Part shown: positions 1 to 9,929 of the stretch, piece by piece
Position numbering within the stretch: the first letter of the stretch is position 1
Layout: each line of letters starts with the position of its first letter
Source of the DNA: JACCQS01 sp963766765
GTDB taxonomy: Bacteria > Actinomycetota > Actinomycetes > Mycobacteriales > Geodermatophilaceae
Assembly: GCA_963766765.1 (NCBI GenBank)
Contig: CAVYBR010000014.1
Location: forward strand, 372,001 to 436,000
Length of the DNA stretch: 64,000 bases
Reading direction: 5' to 3'
Notes under the pieces: generated by a model
The model's input: the letters and a program-made list of their open reading frames with translations, nothing else
Database searches by the model: none
Told to the model about the DNA's origin: nothing
Translations under genes and position numbers: made by a program

Positions 1-215
1 TCGTCGGCGGTGCGCTGGGCAATCTCGTCGATCGCATCTTCCGCGCGCCGGGGATCTTCCGCGGCGGAGTGGTCGATTGGATCAGCTTTCTCGACCCAGC
101 GGGACAGGTCTGGCCGATCTTCAACGTGGCCGATTCGGCGATTGTCTGTGGCGGGCTTCTCGGCGTCCTGCTCGCACTTCTGGGCCGCGACTTCGACGGG
201 ACTCGCAGCCACTGA
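1..215 (+). CDS. lspA: Lipoprotein signal peptidase II, C-terminal part
   Basis: The window opens inside this gene. About 70 residues are readable in the frame starting at base 3, ending at a TGA at 213-215. They contain the two conserved LspA blocks: GGALGNLVDR near the start and FNVADSAI, with the second catalytic aspartate, about 40 residues later. A hydrophobic last transmembrane segment (GGLLGVLLALL) and a short polar tail follow. LspA is an inner-membrane aspartyl protease that removes signal peptides from prolipoproteins. The next gene starts 58 bases downstream, and lspA followed by an RluA/RluD-type synthase is a common bacterial pair. The N-terminal half lies outside the window. Confidence 0.9.
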   Translation, partial: VGGALGNLVDRIFRAPGIFRGGVVDWISFLDPAGQVWPIFNVADSAIVCGGLLGVLLALLGRDFDGTRSH

Positions 216-273
216 GCCGCTGCCGATCCGCGCGGCTCGGGACCCTCGCGCCGGATTTCGGCACACTGGTGTC

Positions 274-1203
274 GTGAGCGATCTGCTGCGGGCTCTGCCG
301 GTCCCTGAAGGCCTCGCCGGCCTGCGGATCGATGCGGTGCTGACTCGGCTGTTCGGGCTGTCGCGCACGCAGGCGGCGGATGTGGCCGACGCCGGGAAGG
401 TGAGCGTGGACGGCCGGGTACGGGGCAAGGGAGACCGCGTCACGGCAGATGCCTGGCTGGAGGTACGCCTGCCCGGCCCGGCGCACCCGCCGCCCCCGCC
501 CGAGCCGGTGCCGGGGCTGACTGTCCTCTACGACGACCAGGACATCCTGATCGTGGACAAGCCGGTTGGCGTGGCCGCGCATCCAAGCGCCGGCTGGACC
601 GGTCCCACAGTGACCGGCGGGGTGGCCGCCATGGGCTATGAGCTCGCCAGCAGCGGCACGGAGGAGCGGCAGGGGATCGTGCACCGCCTCGATGCCGGGA
701 CGACCGGCCTGATGGTGCTCGCGCGTAGCGACCGCGCCTACACCCTGCTCAAACGGGCGTTCAAGGAACGGACGGTCGACAAGGGCTACCACGCGCTGGT
801 TCAAGGCCACCCGGATCCGAGCACCGGCACCGTCGATGCGCCGATCGACCGACATCCGACGCATGACTGGAGATTCGCCGTCACGGCTGGGGGTCGCCCT
901 TCGGTGACCCACTACTCGACGATCGAGGCCTACCCGGCCGCCAGTCTCCTGGACATCACACTGGAGACCGGCCGGACGCACCAGATTCGCGTGCATATGG
1001 CAGCGCTTCGGCACCCCTGCGTCGGGGATACGACGTACGGCGCGGACCCGACGCTGGCCGCCCGGCTGGGCCTGTCCCGGCAGTGGCTGCACGCAGTCCG
1101 GCTCGGCTTCGGTCATCCGGCCACGGGGTCCCCGGTGAGCTTCACCAGCCCGTACCCGGCCGATCTTGCAGCGGCGCTGGAGAAGTTGGCGGGCAGGCAA
1201 TGA
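274..1203 (+). CDS. RluA/RluD-family 23S rRNA pseudouridine synthase
   Basis: The product is about 309 residues. An S4-type RNA-binding region comes first (LRIDAVLTRLFGLSRTQAADV, DAGKVSVDGR), followed by the catalytic pseudouridine synthase domain. The signature HRLDAGTTGLMVLA holds the catalytic aspartate, and ETGRTHQIRVHM is the second family motif. GTG at 274 was chosen because it begins the conserved N-terminus; the open frame runs further upstream into lspA but is not protein-like there. These enzymes isomerise uridines in rRNA. The stop overlaps the start of the next gene (ATGA), which implies translational coupling. The exact target, RluD-like or another, cannot be decided from the sequence. 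Confidence 0.9.
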   Translation: MSDLLRALPVPEGLAGLRIDAVLTRLFGLSRTQAADVADAGKVSVDGRVRGKGDRVTADAWLEVRLPGPAHPPPPPEPVPGLTVLYDDQDILIVDKPVGVAAHPSAGWTGPTVTGGVAAMGYELASSGTEERQGIVHRLDAGTTGLMVLARSDRAYTLLKRAFKERTVDKGYHALVQGHPDPSTGTVDAPIDRHPTHDWRFAVTAGGRPSVTHYSTIEAYPAASLLDITLETGRTHQIRVHMAALRHPCVGDTTYGADPTLAARLGLSRQWLHAVRLGFGHPATGSPVSFTSPYPADLAAALEKLAGRQ

Positions 1204-2051
1204 GCTGGCTGCCGCAGTCTTTGGATGCGTTCGGGCCGGCCAGCCTTGCCGCGTTGCTGGTGGCGGGTTATCTGGTCTTGGGCGAGCCCTTCGTCGGATG
1301 GGTTCTGCACCGCAGGTTCGAGGCCGCAGTCGGCACGGCGCCGGGCGCCCGACGATGGCTCTATCGCCGACTGTTGATCCTTGAGTGGGGCTTGGTGGTC
1401 CTGGTCCTTGCCGTCGCGGTGGTGGCTCCCGGGATCGGCTGGGAACAGCTGGGTCTGCGCTGGCCGGATCACGTCGGTGCGGTAACTGTCGTTGCGGTGC
1501 TGGTTGTCTCGATCGCCACCGTGCTGTCAGTCCGCGCGTTGCGCACCGGAGTCCTGCGTGACGCAGGTGCTGAATCGATGGCGCTGCGGTCGGTCGGGTC
1601 GCTGCTCCCGCGGACCCGTTCCGAGCGCCGGTTGTTCAGCTTTGTCGCGTTGACGGCCGGGGTCGCCGAAGAGGTCGTCTACCGCGGGTTCGGCATCGCC
1701 GTACTTGCCGCCGCCGGCCCAGCGCTGCCCTGGTGGGGGCTGGTCGCACTTGCCGGGGCGGCCTTCGGGTTGGCCCATGCGTATCAAGGTCTGGCCGGGA
1801 TCGTCACCACCGGCCTGCTCGGCTGCGTGCTGGCCGCGGTCTATCTGGATACCGGTTCCCTCCTGCTCCCGGTCTTGCTGCACTCCGCGATCGACCTCCG
1901 CTTCCTCGGCGTGTCCGCCGATGTCCTGCCACAGGGGATTCGACCTGCAGAACCGGCGGCCTCGACCACTGACGCGCCCGAGCAGCCGCGCGACAGCGGG
2001 GAAGGTGGCCAGAACGACACAAGGCCGATCGATTACGGGCCGGGACGATGA
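1200..2051 (+). CDS. CPBP-family intramembrane metalloprotease
   Basis: This membrane protein of about 283 residues has several hydrophobic helices. It carries the three CPBP/Abi (CAAX-protease-like) motifs in order: EEVVYRGF, FGLAH and HSAID, which supply the glutamates, arginine and histidines of the metal site. The ATG at 1200 overlaps the stop of the pseudouridine synthase gene, and the TGA at 2049-2051 overlaps the ATG of the following GNAT gene. The three genes therefore form a tightly coupled operon. In bacteria such proteins are often linked to bacteriocin self-immunity or protein maturation, but the substrate here is unknown. Confidence 0.85.
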   Translation: MSWLPQSLDAFGPASLAALLVAGYLVLGEPFVGWVLHRRFEAAVGTAPGARRWLYRRLLILEWGLVVLVLAVAVVAPGIGWEQLGLRWPDHVGAVTVVAVLVVSIATVLSVRALRTGVLRDAGAESMALRSVGSLLPRTRSERRLFSFVALTAGVAEEVVYRGFGIAVLAAAGPALPWWGLVALAGAAFGLAHAYQGLAGIVTTGLLGCVLAAVYLDTGSLLLPVLLHSAIDLRFLGVSADVLPQGIRPAEPAASTTDAPEQPRDSGEGGQNDTRPIDYGPGR

Positions 2052-2557
2052 CCGAACTCTCCGCGGCCGCGTGGCCGGGCGAATTGCGATCGGCGACCGA
2101 TGCGGATGCGGCGGCGCTGCGCACGCTGATCGGCGACTGTTTCGCGGAGTACGAGGGATGTGTGCTGGATCCGGACGGGGTCGACGCCTGGCTGGCGGCT
2201 CCGGGCACGTCGTATGCAGACAAGGGCGGTCAGCTCTGGGTGTTGAGCGGACCGGACGGCCAGGCGCTTGCCTGCGTCGGCTGGGCACCGGCGGGCGGCG
2301 CGGGTTTGGAACTGAAGAACCTCTACGTCAGCGCGCCGGCCAGGCGCCAAGGGCTGGGCCGCCGGCTGGCGGACCTGGTCGAGGCAACCGCCCGCGAGCG
2401 GGGCGTCGAGGAGATCGTGCTCTGGAGCGATACGCGCTTCCTGGACGCACATCGCCTGTACGAGGGGCTCGGCTACCGGCCGACGGGCCAGACCCGCGCC
2501 TTGAATGACCCGTCGCACACGATCGAGTATGAATTCGTGAAGCCCCTCCGGCGCTGA
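2048..2557 (+). CDS. GNAT-family N-acetyltransferase
   Basis: The 169-residue product contains the acetyl-CoA pyrophosphate-binding loop RRQGLGRRLADLV (Q/RxxGxG/A) after beta-strand 4 (LELKNLYVS). The typical C-terminal part with YEGLGYRPTGQT follows. The start ATG overlaps the preceding stop (ATGA). The enzyme transfers an acetyl group from acetyl-CoA to an amine, but the substrate cannot be inferred. It lies between a CPBP protease and dnaE; dnaE has its own leader of about 170 bases and is probably transcribed separately. Confidence 0.88.
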   Translation: MTELSAAAWPGELRSATDADAAALRTLIGDCFAEYEGCVLDPDGVDAWLAAPGTSYADKGGQLWVLSGPDGQALACVGWAPAGGAGLELKNLYVSAPARRQGLGRRLADLVEATARERGVEEIVLWSDTRFLDAHRLYEGLGYRPTGQTRALNDPSHTIEYEFVKPLRR

Positions 2558-2731
2558 AACCCGGACAGACCTGACCAACCGAGTGTCGGTCGCGTGGTCT
2601 ACAAAGACAGGGCGAGACAATCACGTGGCCATCCCATCCCCGCACTTCCGAACCGTGTTCCCGCACCATCCGCCCCCGTCACCGAGCACCTTCCCTCTCG
2701 GTACGAACGAGTGAAGGAGGCCGAACCCGCG

Positions 2732-5700
2732 ATGGGCGACTCGGCTCAGTTCGTGCACCTCCATGTGCACACCGAGTACTCCATGCTCGACGGCGCGGCC
2801 AGGCTGAAAGAGCTCTTCGCGGAGACCAAGCGGATGGGGATGCCCGCGATTGCCATGACCGATCACGGCAACGTCTTCGGTGCCTATGACTTCCACAAGC
2901 AGGCCACCGCCGCGGGAATCAAGCCGATCATCGGCATGGAGGGCTATTACACGCCGGGGAGCCGCTTCGATCGCCAGCCGTTCGACTTCGGCGATGCGCT
3001 GCTGGAAGAGCCCGGCGACGGCGGTTCCAATCGGGGCAAGTCCGCCTTCTGCCACATGACAATGCTGGCCACCAGCACTGCGGGGATGCACAACCTGTTC
3101 CGCATCTCATCGTTGGCCAGCCTCGAAGGGCAATACCGCAAGCCGCGATTCGACCGGGATCTGCTCGAGCGCTACGGGCAGGGCCTGATCGCGACCACCG
3201 GTTGCCCCTCCGGCGAGGTGAACATGTGGTTGCGGGCCGGCAAGTACGACAAGGCGCTGGCCGCCGCTGCCGACTTCCGGGACATCTTCGGCAAGGACAA
3301 CTTCTACGTCGAGTTGATGGAGCACGGCCTCGAGATCGAACGAGCCACCCGAAAAGAGCTGCTCCGGATCGCCGACGCGCTCGCGCTCCCCTTGCTCGCC
3401 ACGAACGACCTGCACTACATCCACCAGCGCGACTCCGCATCCCATGACGCCCTGCTCTGTATCCAGACCGGCGCGAAGCTGTCCGAGACCAAGCGGCTGC
3501 GGTTCAACGGCGACAGCTACTTCCTGAAGTCCCCGGCCGAGATGCGAGCGCTCTTCACTGAGCACCCCGAAGCCTGCGACAACACCCTCGCCATCGCCGA
3601 GAGATGCAGCGCGGTCACGTTCGCCGAGGGCGTCGATCTCATGCCGAGATTCGATGTGCCCGAAGGGGAATCGCAGGAGTCATGGCTGGTCAAGGAGGTC
3701 GAACGCGGCCTGCATCTGCGTTACCCCAACGGAGTGACCGACGAGGCCCGCAAGCGCGCGGACTACGAGCTGGGTGTCATCTGCCAGATGGGCTTTCCGG
3801 CCTACTTCCTGGTCGTGGCGGACTTCATCCGGTTCGCCCGCGATGCCGGGATCCGCGTCGGTCCGGGCCATGGTTCGGCCGCCGGCTCGATCGTTGCCTA
3901 CTCCCTGCAGATCACCGATCTGTGCCCGCTGGAACACGGACTGCTCTTCGAGCGCTTCCTCAACCCGGACCGGGTTTCGATGCCGGACATCGATATCGAC
4001 TTCGACGAGCGTCGACGCGGGGAGGTCATCCGGTACGTGTCCGACAAGTACGGCGAAGACCGGGTCGCCCAGATCGTCACCTACGGCACGATCAAGGCCA
4101 AGGCGGCCATCAAGGACGCCTGTCGGGTGATGGACAAGCCCTTCACCCTCGGCGAGCAACTGACCAAGCTGATGCCCGCCCCCGTGATGGGCAAGGACAT
4201 GTCGCTGGCCGGCGTGTTCGATGCCGCCGATCCGCGCTACCGGGAAGCCGCCGACCTTCGCAAGCGCTACGAGGACGACGCCGACGCCAAGGAGGTGGTC
4301 GACCAGGCGCTGGGTCTGGAGGGACTGAAACGGCAGTGGGGTGTGCACGCGGCCGGTGTCCTGATCGGCAGCCAACCCCTGATCGACCTGATTCCGATCA
4401 TGCGCCGCGAGGCTGACGGCGCAGTCATCACCCAGTTCGACTACCCGACCTGCGAGACCCTCGGCCTGCTCAAGATGGACTTCCTAGGGCTGCGCAATCT
4501 CACGATCCTGGATGACGCGGTCAACGCCATTGCCGCCGACGGCGGACCGTTGCTGGACCTGTCCACCCTGGCCCTGGATGACAAGCCCACCTACGAGTTG
4601 CTCAGCCGTGGCGACACCTTGGGCGTCTTCCAACTCGACGGTGGGCCGATGCGCGCTCTGCTGCGCTCCCTGCGTCCGGACGCCTTTGTCGACATCGCGG
4701 CCGTTCTCGCGCTCTACCGGCCGGGTCCCATGGGGGCCAATGCGCACAACGACTACGCGGACCGGAAGAACAAGCGTCAGGCCGTCGGCGCCATCCATCC
4801 CGAACTCGCCGAGCCCTTGTTCGAGATTCTCGGCGAGACCTATGGACTGATCGTCTTCCAGGAGCAGGTCCTCGCGATTGCGCAGAAGATCTCGGGCTAC
4901 ACCCTTGGTGAGGCAGATCTACTGCGCCGGGCAATGGGCAAGAAGAAGAAGGCCGAACTCGACGCGCAGCAGGACAAGTTCTTCTCCGGTGGCCGCGCGA
5001 AGGGCTACTCCGACGAGGCGATCAAGGCGCTGTGGGAAATCCTGGTTCCCTTCTCCGACTATGCCTTCAACAAGTCGCACACCGCTGGGTACGGACTGAT
5101 CTCGTACTGGACTGCCTATCTCAAGGCCAATTACCCGGCTGCGTACATGTCGGCCCTGCTCACCTCGATGCGCGACGACAAGGATCGGATGGCGGTCTAC
5201 CTCGGGGAATGCCGGCGCATGGGGATCACCGTGTTGCCCCCTGACGTCAACTCCTCGGCCGCGGACTTCGCCCCGGTCGGTGGGGGACATCCGGTTTGGC
5301 CTCGGCGCGATCCGCAACGTCGGACGCAACGTCGTCGCGTGCATCGAGCGGGCTCGCGAGGAGTCCGGCGCCTTCACCGACTTCTTCGATTTCCTGCGCA
5401 AGGTCGATGCGATCGTGTGCAACAAGAAGGTGCTGGAATCACTGATCAAGGGCGGGGCATTCGACTCGCTCGGCCACTCGCGGCAAGGATTGCTCACCGT
5501 CCACGCCCAAGCAGTGGACATGGTCCTCGATATCAAACGGCAGAGGCGGTCGGCCAGTTCGACCTGTTCGCCGACGCGCTCGACGTGGACGGTTCGAACG
5601 CGGCGATGATGGATCTGCCGGTGCCGACCGCAGACTGGACAAGCGGGAACGTTTGGCGTTCGAGCGGGACATGCTCGGGCTCTATGTCTCCGATCATCCG

Positions 5701-6260
5701 TTGCTAGGCCTGGAACATGTGCTCGCCGCGCATGCGGAGGTCAAGATCGCAGACATCCGACCGGTCAGACGAGGACTGCATCCGCTCACCATCGCCGGAC
5801 TGCCGTCCGGTCTGACCTTGCGCACGACGCGGGCGGGAGCGTCGATGGCCTCGGCCAATCTCGAGGACATGGGTGTGCGATGGATCTCATGATCTTCCCG
5901 CAGACCTATGCCAAGGTAGCCTCGATCTGGCTAATGACGCCAACTTCACTCGTCCGGGCAGAGTCGACCGGCGCAGGAGTCACCGAAGATCATCGTCCAG
6001 GACATCGGGGTCCCCGACGTCACCGAAGCACACCGCGGCCCCGTGATGGTTTCCATGGCCGCGGCCCGCTGCACACCGCCGATCGTCGCCCGATTACGCG
6101 AGGTCTTCGGGACCCATCCGGGACCACGGAGGTACAACTGCGTCTGCTCAACGGCGGTCGCGAGACCGTTCTGCGGTTGGACCAGGGCCTGCGCATGAGT
6201 CCTACGGCGTCAACTATGGGTCAGATAAAGGCGCTGTTGGGCCGGCTTCAGTCGCCTTGA
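2732..6260 (+). CDS. dnaE: DNA polymerase III alpha subunit, broken by frameshifts
   Basis: DnaE is the catalytic subunit of the replicative polymerase. The N-terminal PHP domain starts with FVHLHVHTEYSMLDGA. The palm carries the PDIDIDFDERRR aspartates, and GPGHGSAAGS and the AFNKSHTAGYG region are intact. Up to about 5275 the frame is continuous. After that the protein can only be followed by changing frame: 5280-5540, 5540-5640, 5650-5890, 5880-5920, then short steps to the C-terminal end GTTEVQLRLLNGG...MGQIKALLG. At least six single-base shifts lie in 1 kb. An essential gene decaying only at its 3' end is unlikely, so I infer sequence errors. ATG 2732 follows the AGGAGG at about 2715-2720; GTG 2711 is an alternative. 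Confidence 0.92.
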
Positions 6261-6535
6261 TGTAGCTCTGCGTCCGCGGCCCGGGATAGTCGTGCTCCGG
6301 CTGGCCGCAAAAATAAACTAGCTGTGATCAGTCGGGCCTGGGCGGACCGTTAGCCTCTAGCCGTGTCCTTCTCGCCAGTCTACCCCCCGGGAAGTCAAAC
6401 GGCACTGAGTCGCGTCCGAACGCACCCTTCGCGCGCGGTCCCCACCAGCGAGCCGGTCGGCGCACGCTTTCCGCGGGGACGGCTGAAGGGGACGGAGGAC
6501 CTGACGCGGGCAAGAGCCCCTCCCGACCAATATCT

Positions 6536-6884
6536 ATGGCGGTAAGCGGGCGGCGCCGGGACCGCACCGAAGCCCAAGAGCCCGCTCGTCCACAAAGCGG
6601 CAGGTGGCGATTGCGCAACTGGCGGCTGCGGTCGAGACTTGGGTCCTGCTGGTGATTCCTCCGGTCGTGGCCGGAGTTCTCGGCGGTCTGCGGATCGCTT
6701 CCTCGGTGAACGACATTCAGGGCTGGCCACCGCACAGCGCAGGTGACGCTCAGTCAGAGCGTCGCCGCCGTCATCGACTCCCTGCAGACCGAGCGACACA
6801 TGGCCGCTGCTGCGGCTGCCACGCAGGCGGTGGAACAACAGGCCCTCGTCGAGGCCCAGATCGAGCAGGTCGATGCAAACGTCG
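6536..6884 (+). CDS. Sensor kinase with NIT domain, N-terminal fragment, frameshifted
   Basis: Starting at ATG 6536 the frame gives a basic stretch ending in LRNWRLRSRL. After a shift near 6650 it continues as VLLVIPPVVAGVLGGLRIASSVNDIQ, a transmembrane helix. Another shift near 6730 leads to VTLSQSVAAVIDSLQTERH and a helical EAQIEQVDANV. This order of basic lead, one helix and a QTER-containing helical domain is characteristic of actinobacterial nitrate/nitrite-sensing (NIT, PF08376) histidine kinases. The fragment stops at the seam near 6884, where an unrelated genome begins. The 6261-6535 stretch between dnaE and this start holds no gene I can support. Confidence 0.55.
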
Positions 6885-6892
6885 TTTCCCAT
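6878..6892. other. Seam 1: actinobacterial sequence to sphingomonad-like sequence
   Basis: To the left, a plus-strand NIT-domain kinase is readable up to about EQVDANV. To the right, a minus-strand glycosyltransferase is readable down to its conserved C-terminal KLGFLDGK. Both proteins are cut within conserved sequence at the same place, and neither continues on the other side. No insertion sequence, attachment site or tRNA is seen. An artificial join is the simplest reading. Confidence 0.75.
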
Positions 6893-7661
6893 CCAGAAAG
6901 CCGAGCTTGAGGAGATAGCGGACGAAAAAGTAGAGGACCGCCCGCAAATAGAGCGGCGCCCGGGCGTAGAGCCGGTCGCGCATGAAGCGCTTGCGCCGGC
7001 CCTGGGCGTTGAGCGAGCCCGCGTCGCGGTCTGCGATGAGTCCGTATTCGCGCGCGATGAAATCGATCATCTGGCGCGTCGCATAGCCGTTATGCTTGGC
7101 CACCCACCAGCCGATGTCCTTCAGAGCTGGCATCGACCAGGTCGCCGCCGGTGATGCGCCGACCCGCCCGCGCGTGATCAGCAGCCGCTCGTCCATCCAG
7201 CGCTGCTCCATCCGCGCCGCGCCCGGCGCGCCACAGCCGGGTCAGCCAGGTGCGGTAATAGCCGCCCCAGCGGATGAACTTGCCGCGGAACAGCACTTCA
7301 AGCTGGAAGGTCGATCGCGGTGACGTCGGCCGGGAAGATCGGGCAGCCGTCGCCTTCGATCTCGTCGATCAGCGCGGGCTCGAGATATTCGTCGCAATCG
7401 ACGCGAATGATCCAGTCGCTGTCGATCGCGATCGTGTCGAGCGCCCATTGCAACTGCGCGGCCTGGATTGGTGAAGGCGTGCTGATGCACCTCGGCGCCC
7501 TTCGCCGCGCGATCTCGACGGTGCGGTCGGTCGAGAAGCTGTCGACCACGACCATCGCGCCGCGAGCGGCGCGATGCGCTCGAGGCAGCGGCCGATATGG
7601 ACCTCTTCGTTGAAGGAGAGGATCAGGGCGGTGATGCCGAGGCCGGCGCCGGCGCCGTCAC
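6885..7661 (-). CDS. Family 2 glycosyltransferase, C-terminally cut and frameshifted
   Basis: The N-terminus ITALILSFNEEVHIGRCLER, then VVVDSFSTDRTVEIA, and WALDTIAIDSDWIIRVDCDEY (with the DxD-like metal site) are typical of GT2 enzymes of the WaaE/KdtX type. The C-terminal part reads SLKDIGWWVAKHNGY-like sequence and ends RYLLKLGFLDGK at the seam. Frameshifts occur near 7560, 7480, 7310, 7215 and 7130. A likely start is GTG 7661, overlapping the preceding gene's stop as GTGA, but a shift nearby makes this uncertain. Such enzymes add a sugar from a nucleotide sugar onto a growing polysaccharide or LPS core. It is the last gene of the exopolysaccharide operon that can be read. Confidence 0.8.
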
Positions 7662-9786
7662 AATCGGCCCCGGCGATATCCAGCGTCGCGCGCTGACCGC
7701 GATCAGCTCGTCGAGCGGGATCGGCGCCGGGCGCGCCGTCGCGCGCGGCGGCGTAGAAGGCCTTGACGCAGGCCGGCCTGGCCCTTGTCCTGCGCGCGAG
7801 CGTGCGTGCGTCTGCGTCTTGCCGCCGCGGCGTGATCGTGGAGCTTGCGGAAATCGTCGAGCCGGATGACCGTGCCGGCGCGCGAAAACCTCGATATATT
7901 CCTTGGGCAGCGGCCGGATCGCCGAGCGAGGAATAGAGGATCGTGCCGGTCGAGCCGTCGGCGAAGCGGAGCACCGCGGAGACGCGTGTCGCTGACGCCT
8001 TCGGGCTGAACGCCTCGACCGCGACCGGCGGGCCGCCGGCGAGGAACGTCAGCGCGTCGACGAAGTGGCAGGCCTCGCCGACGATCCGCCCGCCGCCTTC
8101 GCTGCCGTGCAGCCAGCTGTCGCCCGGGACGTGCCCGGCGTTGATCCGGTAGTGCATCGCGATCGGCGCCGCCGCGATTGGCGAGCGTCGCCTTGGCCTC
8201 GGCGATCATCATCGGCGCGAACCGGCGGTTGAAGCCGACCGTCAGCACGCCGGGCGCGCTCTCGGCGCCGCCTCGGCGACCGTCGGCGAGCTCGTCGCGG
8301 GTCAGCGCCAGCGGCTTCTCGACGAAGACATGCTTGCCGGCCTCGCAAGCGCTGCGACCGCGAGCCGCGCGTGGCTGTCGTGGCGGGTCGCGATGAACAC
8401 GCAATCGGTCTCGGCGTCGCCGAGCACCGCCTGCGGGATCGGTCGCGGCGTGCGCGAAGCCGTGGCGCTCGGCGGCGTCGTGCGCGCTGATAGGCCGGTC
8501 GAGGTGACGACGGTGGTCAAGCGCTCGTTGCCCGCTTTCTTCAGCGCGGGGAGCAGCACCGCCTTGGCGTAATTGCCGAAGCCGATGAAGCCGGTGCCGC
8601 GCGCCCCGCCGCGTCGCGCTTCGTGCTCGCGACGGGGATCGACCGTGCGATCGGCGGTCGGGCGTCGTCGGGATAGGTCAGCAGGATCGCGAGATACGGC
8701 TCGTCGCCGTCCATCAGCTTGTAGCCGGCTTCGGCCTGCGTCGATCGGGAAGCGGTGCGTGACGAGCTTGAGCGGCGTGACGCGGCCGTCGGCGACCAGT
8801 TCGAGGAACGCCTCCATGTTGCGCTGCTCGGTCCAGCGCACATAGGCGAGCGGGTAATCGTGGCCTTCGATGCTCGTAGGCGGGATCGTGGCGGCCGGGG
8901 CCGTAGGACATGGAGAGCCGCAGATCGAGCTCGCGCTTGTAGAACGGCTCGCGGTCGATCTCCATGCCGGTCAGCCCGACCATCACGACGCGGCCCTTCA
9001 TCCGGCTGATCTCGGCGGCCTGGTTGGGCGGCGCGGAGGATTTGGTCGAGGCGGTGACGATCACCGCGTCGGCGCCGTGGCCGCCGGTGAAGCCGCGCAG
9101 CGGCGTCGTCGAGCCCGTCGCTGACCGCGACATCGGCGCCCAGCTCCAGCGCCAGCGCGGCGCGCGCCGGGTTGGGGTCGAAGCCGAGCACGCGGCAGCC
9201 ATTGGCCTTGAGCAGCTGCACGGTAAGCTGGCCGATCAGCCCGAGCCCCATGACGACGACGCGCTCGCCGAGCGTCGGGTTGGCGACGCGCACGCCCTGC
9301 AGCGCGATCGCGCCGAGCGTGACGAAGCTCGCCTCCTCGTCGTCGACGCCGGCGGGGATGCGGACCAGACAGGTTCTTCGGGCACGGCATTATATTCGGC
9401 ATGGTTGGCGACTGCCGGCGCCGGCGCAGGCGACGCGGTCGCCGACCGCGTAGCCGCCGGCGTCGCTGCCCGCCTCGACCACCGTCGCCGGCGAGGCGAA
9501 TAGCCGAGCGGGATCGGCGTATCGAGCTTGGCGAACACCTTCTGCACGTCGGCAGACAGGCCTTCGTTGCGGACCTTCTGCAGCGTCTTGCGGACGAGGT
9601 CGGGCCGCGCCATCGCCTTGCCGGCCAGCGACGACCGCGCGAGGTCGATGATCTGCTTCTCGGTGCCCGCGCTGATCAGCGACACGCGCGTCGCGACCAG
9701 ATTGCGGCGCCGCCGCCGGCGCGCGGCACGGGCGCGTCGATCACGCGGAGCGCGCCGCTGCGGTAATTCTGTTCGACCTGCTTCAC
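7658..9786 (-). CDS. Bi-domain oxidoreductase (zinc-type dehydrogenase plus Gfo/Idh/MocA), frameshifted
   Basis: The N-terminal half is a medium-chain dehydrogenase. It starts VKQVEQNYRSGALRV, continues with SLISAGTEKQ, and has a Rossmann motif VVMGLGLIGQLTVQLLKANG. The C-terminal half is a Gfo/Idh/MocA oxidoreductase with its own Rossmann start FIGFGNYAKAVLLPALKKAG, the EKPLALT motif, and MHYRINAGHVPGDSWLHG. This fused architecture of about 700 residues is well known in surface-polysaccharide clusters, where it is thought to modify a nucleotide sugar. At least six frameshifts split it. The start is GTG 9786 by alignment to the family N-terminus. The 143 bases between it and the heparinase gene show nothing clear. 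Confidence 0.85.
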
Positions 9787-9929
9787 GCGTATTTCTCGTT
9801 CCAGAACGGCCGCAATTGCCAGCTGCGCCTCGTGGCAATCGGGCGGGAGTGTCAAGCAGATGCGCTGCGTCGGAAGCTCCACCCCCATGTCGGGCCACCA
9901 GACGGCCTCCTCAATAATTACCTCAACGG

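Noticed and set aside
121..1200. Long minus-strand open frame opposite the pseudouridine synthase gene
   Set aside because: High-GC antisense shadow; no motifs, no start site, and the plus strand encodes a clear enzyme.
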